A stretch of 64,000 nt of DNA, taken from the NCBI RefSeq assembly GCF_020966635.1, contig NZ_JAJKFQ010000029.1, positions 310,001 to 374,000 on the forward strand. Direction: 5' to 3'. Under the pieces are notes generated by a model that searched no databases, was not told the DNA's origin, and saw nothing but the letters and a program-made list of their open reading frames with translations. Shown here in pieces: positions 46,431 through 55,945 of this stretch (its first letter is position 1; every line of letters starts with the position of its first letter). Made by a program: the position numbers and the translations under genes. The DNA is from Stieleria sp. JC731 (GTDB lineage: Bacteria > Planctomycetota > Planctomycetia > Pirellulales > Pirellulaceae).

Positions 46431-46634
46431 CGGCACGACGAAGCGTGCCGGGTACATTGCTCATAGTACCCGTCACAGTCCCTGTGACGTCCGGGCGTTG
46501 GTTTTGCTGGGTGGGGTTTGTGGGAAGTCGGCACGACGCAGCGTGCCGGGTACTTTGCTCATAGTACCCGTCACAGTCCCTGTGACGCCCGAGATACAAC
46601 AGCAGGCGGCACGACCTAGCGTGCCGGGTACTTT
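46431..46634. repeat. Structured repeat element, locus 1 (three-hairpin family)
   Basis: Three copies of hairpin A (CGGCACG-N6-CGTGCCG) at 46431-46450, 46529-46548 and 46607-46626, and two copies of hairpin B (CGTCACAGTCCCTGTGACG, 8-bp stem) at 46471-46489 and 46569-46587. Between A and B is a third stem pairing GGGTACT with AGTACCC (46548-46554 with 46563-46569; 6 bp in the first copy). The same family occurs at 60831-61064. The interval 46389-46715 contains nothing else. Frames that read through it are artefacts of the repeat. Confidence 0.9.
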
Positions 46635-46742
46635 AGGATGACTTTTCGACTGTTGCTCGAAGTACGCCATGGAAACTCCCCAACCCCGCTGAACTTCCGG
46701 GCGCTCTTGACCTGAGTGGTGCGAATTTCTTATCGCAACCGC

Positions 46743-47861
46743 ATGATGGCCCCATCGAATCCCGCCGCTCGGTCTTGCCTCCGACCTCGCCCACCCTGTT
46801 TCGATAACAGGAGCGGTGCGCGTATCACAGCATGCATCCGCCCGATCGTCATTCTTGCCGCTGCCTTGTTGATGCTCATTTCTGGATGCCGAGTCACCGC
46901 ACCTGTTCACCGATGGCAAGAACCGCAACTCGGCTCGACCGTTGCACAAACAGTGTTGTTGCCCGAAATCGTTGGCCCCTCTGAAACGGCGCGGTCACTT
47001 CAAAAACGATTGATCGACGCGACACCGCGCGATGACGGACGCGCGTTCAAACTCGTCAGCCTTGATACGTTAGAAAACGAAACGCTGGCAGAATCGGCTG
47101 CACAGTCAGAGACTCCATCTGGTGAAAACTCGATTGCGTTGGTTTCCCATCAGGAACAGATCAAGAGCGACGTTTCACTGCTGCCACTGGCGAAAAGCCA
47201 TGATGTGCAATACTTGTTGCGTGGGGAAATTCTGACTCAGCGGAGAGCGATTCCTATAGACCAGGTCAACGAGCGTCTAACCGTGTCGTGGTGTTTGACA
47301 CCGATCGCTGGTCACGAAAAAGAAAATCCCGGCTCCCCTGAAAAGCTCAATCAAAACGGGACACCGGTCGTTGTCACGTTCGATGCGGCCATTGAAAAGT
47401 ACCCTGACCTTGCATGGCTGAATGATCGGCAAGCGGTGCTGGAGATCGCAATGGTCCGCGAAACCATGGCATTGATCGCTCCCTCGATCCAACGCGATCG
47501 GCTGCGCTTAGACACACCGTGGATCTCACCGGGAAGCCTGCACACCTTCCTTGGGAACCACTACGCATCGACAGGGCGCTGGCCCGAAGCGGAAACGCAA
47601 TGGCAAAAAGCGTTGCGATGGAACCCGCTTTCAACTGCCGCGATGCACAACCTTGCGATTGCCAAAGCAGCCAAACAAGACTTCTCGGCCGCTCGCCAAT
47701 TGGCAAAACGAGCGATTCTTTTTGCACCAACCAAACGCCACCAGAGAACCGCGGTCTGGGTTGAAACCGCACAACGCAGCTATCACGAAGCGTTTGCGTT
47801 GGGTACCCCCGCAGAAGGCTGGTCGGTGACACGTTCGCCAGCTGACAACGTGCAAAACTGA
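46743..47861 (+). CDS. TPR-like lipoprotein
   Basis: 372 aa. A lipobox LLMLISGC lies near residue 50, preceded by a long basic n-region; Cys would be lipidated. The rest is extracytoplasmic. The C-terminal part contains TPR-like helices (HTFLGNHYASTGRWPEAETQ, then ALRWNPLSTAAMHNLAIA). The middle (about 60-200) is unrecognised. ATG 46743 is used; a GTG at 46716 is in frame. The repeat element ends only about 110 bp before. It lies 355 bp downstream of lepB on the same strand and may be independent of it. No function assigned. Confidence 0.6.
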   Translation: MMAPSNPAARSCLRPRPPCFDNRSGARITACIRPIVILAAALLMLISGCRVTAPVHRWQEPQLGSTVAQTVLLPEIVGPSETARSLQKRLIDATPRDDGRAFKLVSLDTLENETLAESAAQSETPSGENSIALVSHQEQIKSDVSLLPLAKSHDVQYLLRGEILTQRRAIPIDQVNERLTVSWCLTPIAGHEKENPGSPEKLNQNGTPVVVTFDAAIEKYPDLAWLNDRQAVLEIAMVRETMALIAPSIQRDRLRLDTPWISPGSLHTFLGNHYASTGRWPEAETQWQKALRWNPLSTAAMHNLAIAKAAKQDFSAARQLAKRAILFAPTKRHQRTAVWVETAQRSYHEAFALGTPAEGWSVTRSPADNVQN

Positions 47862-47980
47862 GTCTACAGAAACGCCGCTTTCGCCGATTGGTATCAGAAA
47901 GACGCGAGCGCCCATCAGCCAATGAAATCAGAGAGCGTCAAACTCTGTCGCTCTCGTCGAATGGCTAGACTTTGAAGCGA

Positions 47981-49822
47981 CTACTTTGGTGAGAAGCTCT
48001 TTGCTTCATCCGCGTCAACTGGCGATTCCGAGTCATCTTCTTCAGCTTCGGCTTGGCCGTAGGCTTCAAGAACGGTTTTGACGACATCGATCAACTGATC
48101 CAAACGGAACGGTTTATACAAGCGAGCCTTGGGGTGCAAACCATTCTGCAACGCGTTAACGATCGAGTGACCGGGATCGTAGCCGAACCCTGTCATCAAG
48201 ATCATCGGGACCGGGTCGATTAGCTCTTTGAGCCTCATCATCAACTGGAACCCGCTGTATTCGGGCAGTTTGATGTCGCTGATGATCACATCGTATTTGT
48301 TTTCTTCACCGGCATCACGCACCATCGGTACGGCCTGAACAGCTCCACGAGCCGTCTCGACAACACAACCATATCGTTCGAGCAAGCGGTGAGCGTCCTC
48401 GCGAACGGTCGCATCTTCGTCGACAACCAGAATACGCTTGTCGCGTAGCAAAGCGTGTTCGTTGGGCGAAATTCCAGGGGGGACCGCCTCCAGGGGCGTC
48501 ATCCGTTGTCCGATCTGCTGAATCGTCTGCTTGATGTCGCGAGCATTTTTCAAGATCCGCCGAATGCGATCGACCATTTCGGGCGAGTGCCCAATGTAGT
48601 CTTCCATCACGTTGACGGCGTCATTAAGAATTTCGTCGACCGGCATCGCGACCGCACTATGAATCGCGTTGCAGCTCTGCTGTGCAGTATCAGCCTTTTG
48701 AGCGACCAGCAATTCCAGCGTGTTGAGTGCGTAGCTGATATCGCGGGCAAAGATTTCCAAGAACTGCAAATCACTTTCAGTGAATGCGGCGACTTGAGGA
48801 CTTTCGACGTTGATCGTGCCCAAAACTTGATCATTCAAGATCAACGGTACAGTGAGCGAACTGCGTGAGTTCGCAACGCCAGGAATGAACAGCGGATCGT
48901 TGATCACGTCATAACAGAGGTAACTTGTACCGCTGGAAGCTGCGTAACCCGTGATTCCATTGCCGTGTGGGTGAGCGTAAAGCTGGCGATCGGCAGCCTC
49001 TTGATCGATTCCGACGCTCAACAGAGGCAATAGGTGCCCTGTCGCCTGCTCCAGCAAGCGAATCTCGATCACGTCGAAGTTCAAAAGGTCCTGCAGGTAA
49101 TGGCGGATATTGTCTTTAAGAAGCTCGATCCGCTCATCGACGCCCATCTGAAAGATTTCGCTGGGGCGAAGGTCAGCCAACTCACGACCGGCACGGTGGA
49201 TTGCGGCAAGCTTTTGCTGCTGCAGTATCTCTTCGGTAATGTCACCGACAGTAATCACGAGCTGCGTCGGTGGGGAATGATCGCCAACCGGAGCGGCACG
49301 GACTTGATAGTAGCGACCACTTTCGGTTTGAAATGTTCCGCTGCTTTCTTCGCCTGTCGTGAAAGCCGTGTGGAAGGGACAAAGATCCGAACCGAGGATC
49401 TCGGGATTGCCCATCATCCCGTAGATGGTGTCGCCAACCGGATCGATGTCAAGTTTGTCAAACCAGCGACGCAAGCGACGGTTCGCCCAAAGCACCCGGT
49501 TTTTCTGATCCAGTAGGGCTGCGCCTTCGGGAAAGTCACGCAGCATCAAACCGCTTTGACAAAGCCCACGAAGCTCGCCTAACTCAGGTAACAGATTTCG
49601 TGCGATCCACACGCCTTCGATACATTGATCGGAAAGCTGATCCAGCACCGTTGCCGAAGAATCCAGGACCAGAACGTCCTCGGAGCTATAGCCCTGAGGC
49701 AAACTGGACATCTCGCCCACGCAGATAAGCCGTTTGTTACCGGCTTCAGCCTCCGTCGGTGCAGACTGATCTCCTTGACTGAATTGATTATCAGCATCGA
49801 AGGAGGATGTCGATTGTGTCAT
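47981..49822 (-). CDS. PAS-GAF-receiver signalling protein without ATPase domain
   Basis: 613 aa. A PAS-like domain (about 90-200, GAALLDQKNRVLWANRRLRR), a GAF domain (about 230-375, HPHGNGITGYAASSGTSYLC), a helical linker (about 380-455) and a C-terminal receiver (about 465-585) with VVDED, phosphoacceptor Asp in IISDIKLPEYS, MTGFG and YKPFR. The linker resembles a dimerisation helix but there is no HATPase domain, so it is not a kinase itself. It may be phosphorylated by another kinase. No kinase gene lies beside it. The first 80 residues hold a small unknown domain. Confidence 0.82.
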   Translation of the reverse strand: MTQSTSSFDADNQFSQGDQSAPTEAEAGNKRLICVGEMSSLPQGYSSEDVLVLDSSATVLDQLSDQCIEGVWIARNLLPELGELRGLCQSGLMLRDFPEGAALLDQKNRVLWANRRLRRWFDKLDIDPVGDTIYGMMGNPEILGSDLCPFHTAFTTGEESSGTFQTESGRYYQVRAAPVGDHSPPTQLVITVGDITEEILQQQKLAAIHRAGRELADLRPSEIFQMGVDERIELLKDNIRHYLQDLLNFDVIEIRLLEQATGHLLPLLSVGIDQEAADRQLYAHPHGNGITGYAASSGTSYLCYDVINDPLFIPGVANSRSSLTVPLILNDQVLGTINVESPQVAAFTESDLQFLEIFARDISYALNTLELLVAQKADTAQQSCNAIHSAVAMPVDEILNDAVNVMEDYIGHSPEMVDRIRRILKNARDIKQTIQQIGQRMTPLEAVPPGISPNEHALLRDKRILVVDEDATVREDAHRLLERYGCVVETARGAVQAVPMVRDAGEENKYDVIISDIKLPEYSGFQLMMRLKELIDPVPMILMTGFGYDPGHSIVNALQNGLHPKARLYKPFRLDQLIDVVKTVLEAYGQAEAEEDDSESPVDADEAKSFSPK

Positions 49823-50757
49823 TTAAGACGCCTCTGACCACGCGACACAACGTATGGAGCGGATGGGATCTCTCGAGCCCGCCTGCTCGGTTTGACCAAT
49901 GATCGGACCATTCATCCACTGCTGTTCATCGGCAACCACTCACCTTGAATGATAAGAGAAAACGGCTGACGATACACCTTTACTCGGTAGCGAATTTGTT
50001 CCGGAACACTCATAGCGCTACAGTTTTCAATTAAGAGCGGTTTGCGTCCTTTCATCTGCCGCTAACTAAACGACAACAAGCTGCAAAAAAACTCTTAACC
50101 CAATTCGACCCGATTCGAGGCCCAGACAATTTCGGTTAATCCGTACGACGAGGCAAACTCAACTGCAACTTGAGGGCCGGATTTATTCGGCCTCGCGTCT
50201 AATTGAAGTGGTTTTAATCACTGGCGTTTCAATAACGAAACCGCTCCCCAATACAGCGGACCACGCACCGACATCGCAGATTTACCGCAGTTTTGAGCTC
50301 GTTGGTCCACCAAAGTCAGACCGCCTCTCGCTTCAATACGGTTCCAAATCTGAACGTCGTTCAGCTCCAATCAAGTCGAGTGCTAAGGGCTGCCGCTCAT
50401 CCACTGAATGAAGCATCTTCGCCAATCTAGCAAATCGGTGCGGTCCGCGTCTGCTACGTGAAAAGCCTCACCGCAAAGTATTCGCGGGCACGTCCTCTCA
50501 TCTCAGTTGCCGCCCTCGAAAAATTGGCAAACAGGTTTTCGAACCACGGTTGCCTCAACCCACGAGAGCACAGCCAGCTGATTTCCCACCCGTCCACGAA
50601 AACGCGAGAAAGTCCCCCACGCTCAGCGACCAGGCATGCTGGAAACACAGGGAACGCGGGAACCACGGGGCAACTGGGGCCGACCAAGAACTGGACTCAA
50701 TCAACAACAGCGTCCTAGCCGCGGTTGAGTGAATTGCCTGAACCCAACACGCATAAC

Positions 50758-50941
50758 CGACGCTAACGCGTTTCGGCTGATCAGAATCACGCAACACTGA
50801 GCCGTGTTGGCGCTAGCCACGGTTGAATGAGTTTGACGCCGATTAAACCTCCCCACCTAACCGCACGCTGGCGCGTTGCGGCTGATCGGAATCACGCACA
50901 ATACTGAGCCGTGTTGGCGCTAGCCACGGTTGAATGAATTG
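50758..50941 (+). repeat. Two diverged copies of an about 80-bp intergenic repeat
   Basis: Copies at about 50758-50833 and 50860-50941 share GCTGATC, GAATCACGCA, and the block GAGCCGTGTTGGCGCTAGCC followed by ACGGTTGAATGA. A third partial copy (CTAGCCGCGGTTGAGTGAATT) ends near 50736. The copies differ by several substitutions and small indels, so they are old. The family appears intergenic and non-coding. Confidence 0.8.
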
Positions 50942-51419
50942 CCAAAATCCAACGCGTCCAACAGGACAAACGCAATTCGATCACGCTGGTCTCCTTTCGA
51001 CCAAGCATGAACGCTGACCTTTCAGCCCATCGACTCGCTCGATCGATGCGGCAATTTCAGAATCGGCCAATTCCCAAAAAAAACAACGCAGGCGTCATAT
51101 CGCCATCGTGGTGTTTCACGCGAATGAATTGATGCTTCCTTGAATAAAACCGTGCCAATGGACGGGATTTCTGGAAAGTTTTCGCGTTGTGGTGCGACGA
51201 AGCTGGCCCGCCATTTGTTAACTGCGAGTGTGCAGGTTGGGCAAAACTGTCAAATTGCGAAAACTGCTTCTTCTGTAATGTTGACAGCGCATATGGCAGG
51301 TCTAAATTCAATGGTCTGGGCAACACCCCCAGACCTTGCAATCGTTGCATTTTGCTTATTGTTAAAGTTCTGAGTAAGGCCCGGATTAAGACTGGCCCAG
51401 AGCGCCGTGTAGAACACCT

Positions 51420-51424
51420 GGAGG
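51420..51424 (+). promoter_or_regulatory. Ribosome-binding site of the YTV gene
   Basis: GGAGG lies nine bases before ATG 51434. It fixes the start of the YTV-repeat gene and, being perfect, predicts strong translation. Confidence 0.75.
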
Positions 51425-51433
51425 AATCACTGG

Positions 51434-53620
51434 ATGTTGAAGAGTTTTGTCCGTGGCTTTGCTGGAGTCAGCTCCGCATTGCTACTCGCTGCCAACCTAT
51501 TCGCCGGATGCGGCGATTGCAGCGGATGTGCTGCGGGTGCAGCATGCGTCACGCCATGTGCTGAGTCGGCGCCATGCGCGACGCCTGCACCAAGCGCGCC
51601 GACGGTATCGTACGAAGAACGTACGGTCATGAAAAATCAGTGGGTGACTGAAACCAAATTGGTTCCAGTGACCTCGTACGAGTGCCAAACGAAAACTCGT
51701 ATGCGCAACGTGACCCGCCAGGTTGCGAAAGTTGAAACTCGCGAGCAGACCTATCAGGTCAACGTTCCCGAGGTTCGCACCAAGAAGGAATCGTACAAAG
51801 TGATGGTTCCCGTCAGCTACACCGAAGAAGTCCCCTACACGGTGACGATCCCGGTAACCACCGAAGTGGAAGAAGAGTACCAAGTTTGCGTTGCCTATAC
51901 CGACCAAGTTGAAAAGACTTACGAGGTTCAGGTCCCCAAAACGACCGAGGTCGAAAAGACTTTCACCGTCTGCGTTCCCTACAAGGAAAAGAAGCAGTAC
52001 AAGGTGATGGTTCCTTTCACCGAACAGGTCGAGCAAGAGTACACCGTTCAAGTTCCTGTTCGCAAAACTCGCACCGAGACTTACAACGTCTGCGTTCCTT
52101 ACATCGACCAAGTCGAGAAGGAATACCAAGTCCGCGTTCCGGTCCAAAAGACCCGCGTTCAAGAGTACCAAGTCTGTGTTCCATACACCGACCACGTGAC
52201 GCAGACTTACTGCGTCAAGGTTCCTTACACCGAACAGAAGACCTACAGCGTTCAAGTTCCATACACGGAAACGATCGAGAAGGCCTACGCGGTTTGCGTC
52301 CCTTACACCGAACCTGTTGAACGCGAATACACCGTTCAAGTTCCTTACACCGAGGAAGTCGAACATGAATACACCGTTCAAGTTCCTGTAACGGAAACCA
52401 AATCGGCAACTCGCACGATCACCAAGTGCGTTCCTGTAACGACAACCAAGACCGTCACGCAAGATTGCGGAAGCTACCAATGCCAAGCGATCGAAACCCC
52501 AAGCTCGGCGTGCGGCGGATGCGGCACCAGCGCTTGCGGTAGCTGCGGCGGATGCAGCACCGGCTGTGGAAGCAGCCCCTGCGGTTGTGGCGGCGGAGTG
52601 GTTGGCTGCGGAAACGCCTGTGCCCCTTCGGTGACCTACAAAAAGGTCTGGGTTCCTAACATCGTGACCAAGGAAGTCCCAGTGACGACCTACGAGCGTC
52701 AAACGATGGAAGAGCCTTACACCTACACCACGACACGCTGCGAGACCGAAACCCGCGTCAAGAAAGTTCCTGTGACCAAGTATCGTCCAGAAACTCGCAA
52801 GTGCACCGTCAACGTTACCAAGTACCGCACCGAGCAACGCACCCGTCCCGTGACGGTTTGCAAAACTCGCACTGAAGAGCGTACTTGCAACGTGACCAAG
52901 TACCGCACGGAAACTCGCACTCGTGAAGTTCCTGTTCGTAAAACCCGTCTGGAAACTCGCACCCGCGAAGTTCCTTACTGCGACTACGAAATCGAGACTC
53001 GCACGAAAACGGTTCCTGTTCGCAAGACTCGCATGGAAGAACGCACCCGCGAAGTTGCTTACTGCGAAATGACTCCCGAAACCCGCACCCGCATGGTGTG
53101 CGTTCAGAAATCTCGCGAAGAAACTCGTGAATGCGAAGTCACCAAGTACCGCAACGAGACTCAGGTCAAAATGGTTCCTGTAACCAAGATGGTCACCGAG
53201 ACTCGCACTTGCACTGTCCCTGTTCGCAAGACCCGTATGGAAACCCGTGTCCGCACGGTCCCCAAGACGACCTGCACCACAGAGACTCGTACTCGCGAAG
53301 TCACCAAGTGCCGCATGGAAGAAGAAACTCGTGAGCGAGAAGTTAAGTACACCGTGTGTGTACCAGAAACTCGCACTCGTACTTACAACGTCACCGTGTA
53401 CGAAACTGTGACCGAAGAAGTACCAGAGACCTACCAGGTTCGAGTTCCTGTCGAAACCATGAAGGAAGTTCAAGTCCGCGTTTGCAAACAAGTTCCAACC
53501 ACCGTGAAGGTTCCTGTTTACTGCTACGGCACCGCTGCCCCTTCGGCAGCCGGTTGCTCGTCTTGCGGCGAAGCTGCTCCAGTTGCCGAAGGTGCTGGTT
53601 GCACTGACTGCGGAAAGTAA
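51434..53620 (+). CDS. YTV-repeat cysteine-rich cell-wall protein
   Basis: 728 aa, exported (signal peptide about 1-24, ending LFAGC, possibly a lipobox). Residues about 65-345 are repeats of the YTVQVP type, with units such as YQVCVPYTDQVEK; this matches the YTV repeats of planctomycetes, proteins reported from the insoluble cell-wall fraction of Rhodopirellula. About 350-400 is a Cys/Gly-rich block (for example CGGCGTSACGSCGG). About 405-690 is a second repeat type, rich in Thr, Arg and Glu with VPVRKTRMETRTR-like units. Cys-rich patches also end the protein on both sides, fitting disulfide cross-linking. A strong GGAGG site precedes ATG 51434. An intrinsic terminator lies 25 bp after the stop. 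Confidence 0.88.
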   Translation: MLKSFVRGFAGVSSALLLAANLFAGCGDCSGCAAGAACVTPCAESAPCATPAPSAPTVSYEERTVMKNQWVTETKLVPVTSYECQTKTRMRNVTRQVAKVETREQTYQVNVPEVRTKKESYKVMVPVSYTEEVPYTVTIPVTTEVEEEYQVCVAYTDQVEKTYEVQVPKTTEVEKTFTVCVPYKEKKQYKVMVPFTEQVEQEYTVQVPVRKTRTETYNVCVPYIDQVEKEYQVRVPVQKTRVQEYQVCVPYTDHVTQTYCVKVPYTEQKTYSVQVPYTETIEKAYAVCVPYTEPVEREYTVQVPYTEEVEHEYTVQVPVTETKSATRTITKCVPVTTTKTVTQDCGSYQCQAIETPSSACGGCGTSACGSCGGCSTGCGSSPCGCGGGVVGCGNACAPSVTYKKVWVPNIVTKEVPVTTYERQTMEEPYTYTTTRCETETRVKKVPVTKYRPETRKCTVNVTKYRTEQRTRPVTVCKTRTEERTCNVTKYRTETRTREVPVRKTRLETRTREVPYCDYEIETRTKTVPVRKTRMEERTREVAYCEMTPETRTRMVCVQKSREETRECEVTKYRNETQVKMVPVTKMVTETRTCTVPVRKTRMETRVRTVPKTTCTTETRTREVTKCRMEEETREREVKYTVCVPETRTRTYNVTVYETVTEEVPETYQVRVPVETMKEVQVRVCKQVPTTVKVPVYCYGTAAPSAAGCSSCGEAAPVAEGAGCTDCGK

Positions 53621-53645
53621 TTTACCGCGATAAAGATTGACCCAG

Positions 53646-53688
53646 AAACGGTCTCCAGGCGTTTTCGCTTGGAGACCGTTTTCTTTTT
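53646..53688 (+). terminator. Intrinsic terminator after the YTV gene
   Basis: A perfect 12-bp stem, AAACGGTCTCCA (53646-53657) with TGGAGACCGTTT (53670-53681), a 12-base loop, and a T-rich tail TCTTTTT. It is the best intrinsic terminator in the window and ends a single-gene transcript. Confidence 0.9.
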
Positions 53689-54131
53689 GCGCTATCGGCA
53701 AGAACCATCAACGCACGTTTCGGGAAAACTCTTGCATCCGGTCACAATCGGCATCGTGCAGTCTTTACCAGCAACAACATCGGCAGCGAGCCCACTGCCA
53801 GTTATCGTGAATCAGGATGCCACACAGGCAGCAACTGAGCGTATCCGTCACACTTTAATCCTGCATCGCAACCGCCCCCCTTTCTGTGACACATAACCCT
53901 CGGCCTACCACAAGGGGCCACTATCATTCCGCAGGCTACTCCTAGGGCGACACGATCGTTGCTTTCAAAGACATACATCCGCTGATGTTGTCGCGTCCCT
54001 CTGCATCTGTACATTTCCCGTGGACGGAACTTTGTGTCGACGAACATTTCAGTGGTAGCGAGCCGAAGCTTTTCAGGGCGACTACCAAGCGTCGCACGTC
54101 TGCATGAGAAGGTATTCGGAGCATCAACATC
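53689..54131. other. Intergenic region before the YidE-type transporter
   Basis: 443 bp after the terminator. Frames on both strands are short and unlike proteins. It must hold the transporter promoter. Nothing clear was seen. Confidence 0.4.
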
Positions 54132-55781
54132 GTGTCCACGATCACAACCGCAATTCTGGTCATCTCCGCTGTTGCGGTCAGCGGATTGGTTTTTGGAAGT
54201 TTTAGAATTCGCGGCATCGGCCTAGGCCCCGCCGGTGTCCTTTTCGCTGGACTGGTGTTCGGGCACTTCGGCGCGAGGATCAATCCCGAGATCAATCACT
54301 TTGCCAAAGAGTTCGGCCTAATCCTATTTGTCTTTACCATCGGGATTCAGCTTGGTCCGGGGATCATCCAGCTTTGGAAACAGCAAGGCTTGTTACTGAA
54401 CGGTCTGACGTTGCTGATCGTGTCACTGGGATTCGGACTCGTTGTTTTATTTGGATACCTTTTCGGGTTCCCTGGAACAGCAGTCGCGGGTCTTTTTAGC
54501 GGTTCGACAACGAACACACCCTCACTTGGTGCAGCCGAACAAGCAGCGTCGATGCTTGGCGACGGAGAAGAATCGCTTGAGATGTCATACCTGGCGTCGG
54601 CCTATGCGGTTGCCTACCCCGGCGGCATCCTAGGCATCATCGCGTCGATGCTGCTATTAAAAAAGATGTTCAAAGTCGACTTGGACAGCGAAGTTGAACA
54701 GTACCGAAAAACCAATAGCAACGATCGCGAATCGATTGAACGCCAAAGTGTGGTTGTAGAAAACGCACGACTGGATCTTGTACCGTTTGGCGAAATTCCA
54801 GGCATCGATGAAACAGGCGTTCGCATCTCACGCGTTCGACGCTGCGACGATTCAGAGATCGAACCGGCAACGGAACAGACCCTGCTAGGCGAAGGCGACG
54901 TCATTCAGGTCGTCGGCCCGAAGAGCGGCCTTGCTCGATTTGTTCCGCTGATCGGTCGACCGAGCGATGAAGACCTGATGACCAGCTCTGGCAAAGTGAC
55001 CTATCGCCGGGTGTATGTGACGGAAACCCATGCACTGAACCGATCGCTTGCCGAACTGTCGCTGGATCGGTTTTACAACGTCACGATCACACGAATCATT
55101 CGCGGCGGTGTTGAGATGGCCCCGCGTGGTTCCAGCCGATTGTTCTATGGTGACATTGTCCAGATTGTTGGCGACAAGGACAGCTTGGAACGCGTCACAA
55201 GCTTTCTCGGCAACTCGACAAAATCGATGAAGGAAACTCAGTTTTCACCACTGTTCGTCGGGATCGCCGTCGGCGTTTTGGCGGGAATGATTCCACTTTC
55301 GATCCCGGGTGTCCCGTTTCCGGTACGACTAGGCCTTGCCGGCGGACCGTTGATTGCCGCGATCATCCTAAGCCTTGTCGGTAGCATCGGCAGCTTCGTC
55401 TGGTACATCCCCTCATCAGCGAACCTGGCGCTGCGTGAGTTGGGCATCATTTTGTTTCTCGCATGTGCAGGACTTGGAGCCGGAGAAACATTTTTTGAAT
55501 CCGCAATGAGCCTCAACGGCGCTAAGTGGATCACTGCGGGACTGGTCATCACGATGGTCCCGTTGCTGGTCGCTGGCATCTTGGCCCGGGTGGTTTGGAA
55601 ACAGAACTACCTAACGATCTGCGGCGTGATCGCTGGCAGCATGACCGACCCACCCGCACTGGCCTTCGCCGGGTCGATGCGTGACTGTGATGCCAGTGCG
55701 ACGGCTTACGCTGCGGTGTACCCACTGACAATGATATTGCGAATCATCGTGGCCCAATCGCTGATTTTCATTTTCAGCTGA
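54132..55781 (+). CDS. YidE/AspT-type transporter with two TrkA-C domains
   Basis: 549 aa, close to the family's usual length. Two membrane halves (about 1-185 and 375-549) carry the repeat signatures GSTTNTPSLGAAE and GSMTDPPALAFAGS, typical of AspT/YidE/YbjL-type permeases. Between them are two TrkA-C (RCK-C) domains, one with GEGDVIQVVGPK, one with LFYGDIVQIVGDK. The known AspT exchanges aspartate for alanine; substrates of most relatives are unknown. Start is GTG 54132. It stands alone, with the purL gene 164 bp downstream on the same strand. Confidence 0.85.
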   Translation: MSTITTAILVISAVAVSGLVFGSFRIRGIGLGPAGVLFAGLVFGHFGARINPEINHFAKEFGLILFVFTIGIQLGPGIIQLWKQQGLLLNGLTLLIVSLGFGLVVLFGYLFGFPGTAVAGLFSGSTTNTPSLGAAEQAASMLGDGEESLEMSYLASAYAVAYPGGILGIIASMLLLKKMFKVDLDSEVEQYRKTNSNDRESIERQSVVVENARLDLVPFGEIPGIDETGVRISRVRRCDDSEIEPATEQTLLGEGDVIQVVGPKSGLARFVPLIGRPSDEDLMTSSGKVTYRRVYVTETHALNRSLAELSLDRFYNVTITRIIRGGVEMAPRGSSRLFYGDIVQIVGDKDSLERVTSFLGNSTKSMKETQFSPLFVGIAVGVLAGMIPLSIPGVPFPVRLGLAGGPLIAAIILSLVGSIGSFVWYIPSSANLALRELGIILFLACAGLGAGETFFESAMSLNGAKWITAGLVITMVPLLVAGILARVVWKQNYLTICGVIAGSMTDPPALAFAGSMRDCDASATAYAAVYPLTMILRIIVAQSLIFIFS

Positions 55782-55806
55782 CGCCATCGCTTCCCCCACT
55801 GCTGAA

Positions 55807-55868
55807 TTCTCAGGCAGCCTGACTTCATTCTCGGGCGACCTGACCTCAGTTCTCTGGCAACCTGCCCA
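55807..55868 (+). repeat. Three imperfect 21/22-bp direct repeats upstream of purL
   Basis: TTCTCNGGCNNCCTG occurs at 55807, 55828 and 55850 (spacing 21 and 22 bp). Each unit shows TTCTC then a GGC and a CCTG. They sit about 80-140 bp before the purL start, on its leader or promoter. Periodicity near two helical turns could suit a regulator, or they are remains of a local duplication. Confidence 0.55.
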
Positions 55869-55945
55869 TTACCCGAGACGCCCGATTTCGATAGACTTCC
55901 GGGCAGTCATGTCACTGGTAATTTCCCTCTGGTCAGGTCACAACG

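Larger units (their letters stand above)
49823..51433. other. 1.6-kb non-coding region before the YTV gene
   Basis: No gene is supported. Short frames (60-97 codons) on both strands have low-complexity, Ser/Arg/Thr-rich translations. The region contains the diverged repeat given at 50758-50941 and a related short copy near 50715-50740. The right part (51060-51433) should hold the promoter and leader of the YTV gene. No consensus promoter stood out. Confidence 0.5.

Noticed and set aside
46473-46949. A 158-codon minus-strand frame with repeated VTGTVTGT-like words
   Set aside because: It is the translation of the hairpin repeat and of the start of the TPR-like lipoprotein gene in the wrong direction.
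50454-50718. Overlapping 77-86-codon frames on both strands
   Set aside because: Low-complexity translations in a repeat-bearing non-coding region; no family resemblance.
51497-53701. A 734-codon minus-strand open frame opposite the whole YTV gene
   Set aside because: Its residues (Asn-, Phe-, Val-rich repeats) are the mirror of the YTV repeat codons, it has no ribosome site, and the plus strand has a signal peptide, a strong ribosome site and a terminator. The lack of stops follows from codon bias in the repeats.
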